A DNA stretch of 8,067 bases from Campylobacterota bacterium. GTDB lineage: Bacteria > Campylobacterota > Campylobacteria > Campylobacterales > JALSKU01. Numbering within the stretch: the first letter of the stretch is position 1; every line of letters starts with the position of its first letter. The stretch is from the NCBI GenBank assembly GCA_013153915.1, contig JAADDL010000123.1:1-8067 (forward strand), given 5' to 3'. A program made the position numbers and the translations under genes. Below are positions 4,935 through 8,067 of this stretch, piece by piece. Below the pieces are notes generated by a model. It had not been told where the DNA came from. It worked only from the letters and a program-made list of their open reading frames with translations, and made no database searches.

Positions 4935-7901
4935 GTGCAAGCAAAAATATATGAATTTTTAAAAGAGGCGACACTATCCGATAAAACTCTACTCGTTACC
5001 AAAAACGACAAAGAGTCTTTTGATGTGCGAAATGTATGTGAATACTTCGGATACAAAGTATATACGCTTCCTGATATCAGGATAAATTTCGGTGAGGATT
5101 TAAGGGCGTACAAACATGAGTTTGATGAACTCATCTCTTCGATGAGCGGATATTTTTTTGATAATAGCAAGAAAAAGATTGTAGTTTCTCCGTTTAGTAC
5201 CGTTTTAAATCCTTTGCCTTCAAGAGAGCTTTTTAAAAGGCTGGAGATATCGTTTGCCGATACCGTTGATATCGATAAACTAAAAGAGACGCTGTTTTTT
5301 TGGGGATATGAATTTGTCGATATCGTGCAAGAAAGGGGCGAAGTCTCTTTTAGGGGAGATATCATAGATATATTTCCGATAAACCATGACAACCCCATAC
5401 GAATATCTCTTTTTGACGATGAGTGTGAGAGTATTAGGCACTTTGAGTGTGAAACTCAAAAAAGTTTTAAAGAGGAGCTTGAAAAAGTTCAAATCATCCA
5501 AGCCAATTTTGCTTTTGACAAGTCTCAATATGAAAAGGTAAAAGCAAAAATCTCAAATATCCAAAGCGATAGCTTTGTAAAAGATGTCAACTCGTTAGGT
5601 CTTTGGGGGCTTGAAGAGTATGCAAAATATTACCCCGAAGTTTTTGACGCTTATTTGTGCGGAGATATTTTAGACGAGTTTGAAGAGGCAAAAAGCTTTA
5701 ACTCAGATATAAAAGATATTTTTGATTATCTACAAGTCATAAATACTCCTAAAAAATATAAAGATATACAAGTTTTAAATATCAATGACTTTATAGAATT
5801 TCATCACAAAAAGAGTATTAAAATCTTATGTAAAAACGAAGCGATTTATAAAAGTTCCTCACTTAAAGAGGAGTATAAAAAATATATTGACTTTTCTCCT
5901 TTGGTTGTAAATGTTATGAGCGATAAAGAGGTCATCTTATCTCTAAACAAAAGAGTCGTTAAAAAAAGATCAAAAGTCGCAAAAATTGTTTTGGATGAGT
6001 TAAATGTCGGAGATTATGTCGTTCATGAGGATTACGGTATAGGTGTGTTTAAAGGGTTGCAAAGTGCCGTAGTATTGGGCGCTAAAAGGGACTTTATAAA
6101 GATTTTGTATCAAAATGACGACAAGCTTCTTTTGCCCGTTGAAAATATAGACAAGATAGATAGATATATCAGTGACAGCGGCACTTTGGCCGTAGTGGAT
6201 AAACTTGGCAGGGGAAGTTTTGCCAAGCTTAAAGAGAAAGTAAAAGAAAAACTTTTCGAGATAGCCAAAGAGATAGTCGAAATGGCCGCTAAAAGGGAGC
6301 TTGAGAGTGCGCCGGTCATCAAAACCGATTTTGAAGAGATTGAGATATTTCAAAAAAGTTCGGGCTTTATATATACAAAAGACCAAATAGAGACTATAAA
6401 AGATATATTTGACGATTTTAACTCTTCAAAAATCATGGATAGACTTTTAAGCGGTGATGTCGGCTTTGGCAAGACGGAAGTGGCTATGAATGCTATATTT
6501 GCCACCGTAAAAAACGGTTTTCAAGCCGCTATGGTAGTCCCCACAACTCTTTTGTCAAACCAACACTATAAAACTTTACAAGATAGATTTGAAAAGTTCG
6601 GTATAAAAGTTTATAGATTGGATAGATTTGTCTCGGCAAAACTCAAAAAAGAGACTTTGCAAAAGATAAGTAGCGGAGAAGCTCAGGTAGTAGTGGGAAC
6701 TCATGCTCTGTTTTCGGCAAAATTTAAAAATCTTGCCTTTTTGGTGATAGATGAGGAGCATAAGTTCGGAGTTAAACAAAAAGAGAAGCTAAAAGAGCTC
6801 AAAAAAGATGTACATATTTTATCTATGAGCGCTACTCCGATACCAAGAAGCCTAAATATGGCACTATCTTCTATCAAAAAATTTTCACAGCTTACAACGC
6901 CTCCTCTTGAGAAAAAGGGCGTAAGGACATTTGTAAAAGAGTTTGGCAAGCCAATCATAAAAGAGGTTATACTAAGGGAGATAAGAAGAGGCGGGCAGAT
7001 ATTTTTCGTACACAATAGAATAGCCACTCTTGCCGAAAGAAAGAGGTATCTACAAGAAATCTTGCCAAATATAAAGATACTCTCTTTACACTCCAAGATT
7101 ACGGCTGCGGATATGGAAAAAGAGATGTTGGCTTTTGCAAATAAAGAGTATGATGTTTTACTCTCTACCTCTATTGTAGAATCGGGTATTCATCTACCGA
7201 ATGTAAATACAATGATAGTGGAAAATGCCGATAAGTTCGGTATAGCAGATCTTCATCAGTTAAGAGGCAGGGTAGGCAGAGGCAAAAACGAGGGGTATTG
7301 CTATCTTTTGGTAGAAAATAAAGAGACTTTGAGCGAACTATCTAAAAAGAGACTTATCGCTCTTGAGAGTAATTCATTTCTTGGAAGCGGGTCGGTGCTA
7401 GCTTATCATGACCTTCAAATAAGAGGCGGAGGAAATCTCATAGGCAAGGCACAAAGCGGACATATCAAAAATATAGGATACGCACAATATCTAAGAATGC
7501 TCGAAGATAGCATAAATCGTCTTTTAAACAAAAAAATGGTTAAAAAACAAGAGATTAATATCAAATTGAATGTGAGTGCGTATATAAATGAAGAGTACAT
7601 TAGTGAAGATAGGTTAAGACTTGAAGTTTACAGAAGGCTTGGAAAGTGTGAAGAGTTGCATGAAGTCTATGAGATAGAAGATGAGCTTGAAGATAGATTT
7701 GGCAAGATGGATGATGTGACAAGGAGATTTTTGGATATCATCTGTATCAAGATAAAAGCTTATAAAAACGATGTCGTTCTAATATCTAACTATCAGCAAA
7801 ATATCTCTTTTACTTTTGCGGACGCCAAAAAGAGAGATTTTAAAGCAAGAAGCAAGGATGACGACGATGTTATCGAAGCTGTTTTAAGGGAGCTTAAGTG
7901 A
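4935..7901 (+). CDS. mfd: Transcription-repair coupling factor Mfd
   Basis: DNA translocase of 988 residues that pushes RNA polymerase off DNA lesions and recruits UvrA for nucleotide excision repair. The N-terminal UvrB-like module is recognisable (around 120-175: FFWGYEFVDIVQERGEVSFRG, DIIDIFP). The RNA polymerase interacting domain follows at about 355-420 (VGDYVVHEDYGIGVFKG, then LLLPVENIDKIDRY). The motor has Walker A GDVGFGKTE (507-515, Lys513), GTHALFSAKF, Walker B DEEH (606-609), SATPIPR (from 632) and motif VI QLRGRVGRG (775-783). A TRG region comes next, and the C-terminal regulatory domain from about 870 includes DRLRLEVYRRLG. All motor motifs are intact. It is about 160 residues shorter than E. 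coli Mfd (1148), mostly before the polymerase-binding domain; I recall similar compact Mfd proteins in Helicobacter and Campylobacter. The start is GTG 4935 with a weak AAGAGA in front, 8 bases after the bactofilin stop. The next in-frame Met is about 70 codons later and would remove part of the UvrB-like module. Confidence 0.95.
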   Translation: MQAKIYEFLKEATLSDKTLLVTKNDKESFDVRNVCEYFGYKVYTLPDIRINFGEDLRAYKHEFDELISSMSGYFFDNSKKKIVVSPFSTVLNPLPSRELFKRLEISFADTVDIDKLKETLFFWGYEFVDIVQERGEVSFRGDIIDIFPINHDNPIRISLFDDECESIRHFECETQKSFKEELEKVQIIQANFAFDKSQYEKVKAKISNIQSDSFVKDVNSLGLWGLEEYAKYYPEVFDAYLCGDILDEFEEAKSFNSDIKDIFDYLQVINTPKKYKDIQVLNINDFIEFHHKKSIKILCKNEAIYKSSSLKEEYKKYIDFSPLVVNVMSDKEVILSLNKRVVKKRSKVAKIVLDELNVGDYVVHEDYGIGVFKGLQSAVVLGAKRDFIKILYQNDDKLLLPVENIDKIDRYISDSGTLAVVDKLGRGSFAKLKEKVKEKLFEIAKEIVEMAAKRELESAPVIKTDFEEIEIFQKSSGFIYTKDQIETIKDIFDDFNSSKIMDRLLSGDVGFGKTEVAMNAIFATVKNGFQAAMVVPTTLLSNQHYKTLQDRFEKFGIKVYRLDRFVSAKLKKETLQKISSGEAQVVVGTHALFSAKFKNLAFLVIDEEHKFGVKQKEKLKELKKDVHILSMSATPIPRSLNMALSSIKKFSQLTTPPLEKKGVRTFVKEFGKPIIKEVILREIRRGGQIFFVHNRIATLAERKRYLQEILPNIKILSLHSKITAADMEKEMLAFANKEYDVLLSTSIVESGIHLPNVNTMIVENADKFGIADLHQLRGRVGRGKNEGYCYLLVENKETLSELSKKRLIALESNSFLGSGSVLAYHDLQIRGGGNLIGKAQSGHIKNIGYAQYLRMLEDSINRLLNKKMVKKQEINIKLNVSAYINEEYISEDRLRLEVYRRLGKCEELHEVYEIEDELEDRFGKMDDVTRRFLDIICIKIKAYKNDVVLISNYQQNISFTFADAKKRDFKARSKDDDDVIEAVLRELK
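7886..7892 (+). promoter_or_regulatory. Ribosome binding site for the YmdB-family gene
   Basis: AAGGGAG ends 5 bases before GTG 7898 and lies in the last codons of mfd. It is one of the best Shine-Dalgarno matches in the window and fixes the GTG start within the GTGA overlap. Confidence 0.7.
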
Positions 7902-8067
7902 GAGTCGGATTTGTAGGGGATATAGTGGGTAAACCCGGAAGAGAGATGCTAAGGGAGCATTTAAGTAGATTAAAAGAGCGATATGAGATAGACATCGTTA
8001 TAGCAAACGGAGAAAATGCCAGTCACGGGTTTGGGCTCAGCGTTAAAAACTGCAATGAGATTTTAAG
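7898..8067 (+). CDS. ymdB: YmdB/TIGR00282-family metallophosphoesterase, N-terminal part (3' end cut off by window)
   Basis: The first 56 codons of a calcineurin-like phosphoesterase, read from GTG 7898. The sequence shows the family opening RVGFVGDIVGKPGRE with metal-binding Asp8, and IVIANGENASHGFG with Glu39 and Asn40. These positions match the dinuclear metal-site residues known for Bacillus subtilis YmdB (Asp8, Glu39, Asn40). Relatives are phosphodiesterases reported to act on cyclic nucleotides such as 2',3'-cAMP. In B. subtilis the protein affects biofilm and motility decisions, but the role in this organism is unknown. The start overlaps the mfd stop as GTGA (4 bases) with AAGGGAG upstream, so it is translationally coupled to mfd. 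The remaining metal ligands (later Asn and His residues) lie beyond the window, so completeness cannot be judged. Confidence 0.9.
   Translation, partial: MRVGFVGDIVGKPGREMLREHLSRLKERYEIDIVIANGENASHGFGLSVKNCNEIL

Noticed and set aside
4883..5398. Minus-strand open frames, for example 171 codons here and others across mfd and the cyclase
   Set aside because: They run antisense to strongly supported genes, are low-complexity (Ser/Leu/Phe-rich) as expected for antisense shadows, and show no recognisable motifs.
5442..5460. Perfect 7-bp inverted repeat TTTGAGT / ACTCAAA with a 5-base loop
   Set aside because: It lies well inside mfd, is AT-rich and has no following T tract on either strand, so it does not look like a terminator.

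Overview
The window is an AT-rich bacterial segment with eight genes, all on the + strand and packed end to end, with no intergenic gap longer than 8 bases. Codon use leans on AGA for arginine and ATA for isoleucine. The gene order leuS - lptE - GGDEF protein - folC - M23 peptidase - bactofilin - mfd - YmdB-family phosphoesterase matches the cluster I know from Campylobacterota (formerly Epsilonproteobacteria). In Helicobacter pylori it is leuS (HP1547), HP1546, folC, csd1, csd2, ccmA, mfd. The intact diguanylate cyclase points to a free-living or environmental member (Sulfurimonas/Sulfurovum-like) more than to H. pylori, but I cannot fix the genus from sequence alone.

Layout: 1-485 is the 3' end of leuS (leucyl-tRNA synthetase). 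494-1018 is a small lipoprotein, the probable LptE. 1008-2567 is a soluble diguanylate cyclase with an intact GGEEF active site and RxxD inhibitory site behind a helical N-terminus I do not recognise. 2551-3705 is folC. 3695-4618 is a membrane-anchored M23 (LytM) peptidase of the Csd1/Csd2 type with all its metal and catalytic residues, starting at TTG. 4552-4926 is a bactofilin (CcmA type). 4935-7901 is mfd in a compact form. 7898-8067 is the 5' end of a YmdB/TIGR00282 phosphoesterase.

Junctions are an 8-base gap, then overlaps of 11, 17, 11 and 67 bases, another 8-base gap and a 4-base GTGA overlap. There is no room for terminators or separate intergenic promoters, so this looks like one translationally coupled operon. 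It mixes housekeeping genes (leuS, folC, mfd) with envelope genes: LptE for LPS export, and the M23 peptidase plus bactofilin for peptidoglycan trimming and cell curvature.

The cluster is mostly a known one. The points most worth a second look are the diguanylate cyclase inside an envelope/cell-shape operon, the 67-base two-frame overlap between peptidase and bactofilin, and the single catalytically complete M23 gene where H. pylori has two. I found no RNA genes, mobile elements, CRISPR arrays or intergenic stretches of any size.
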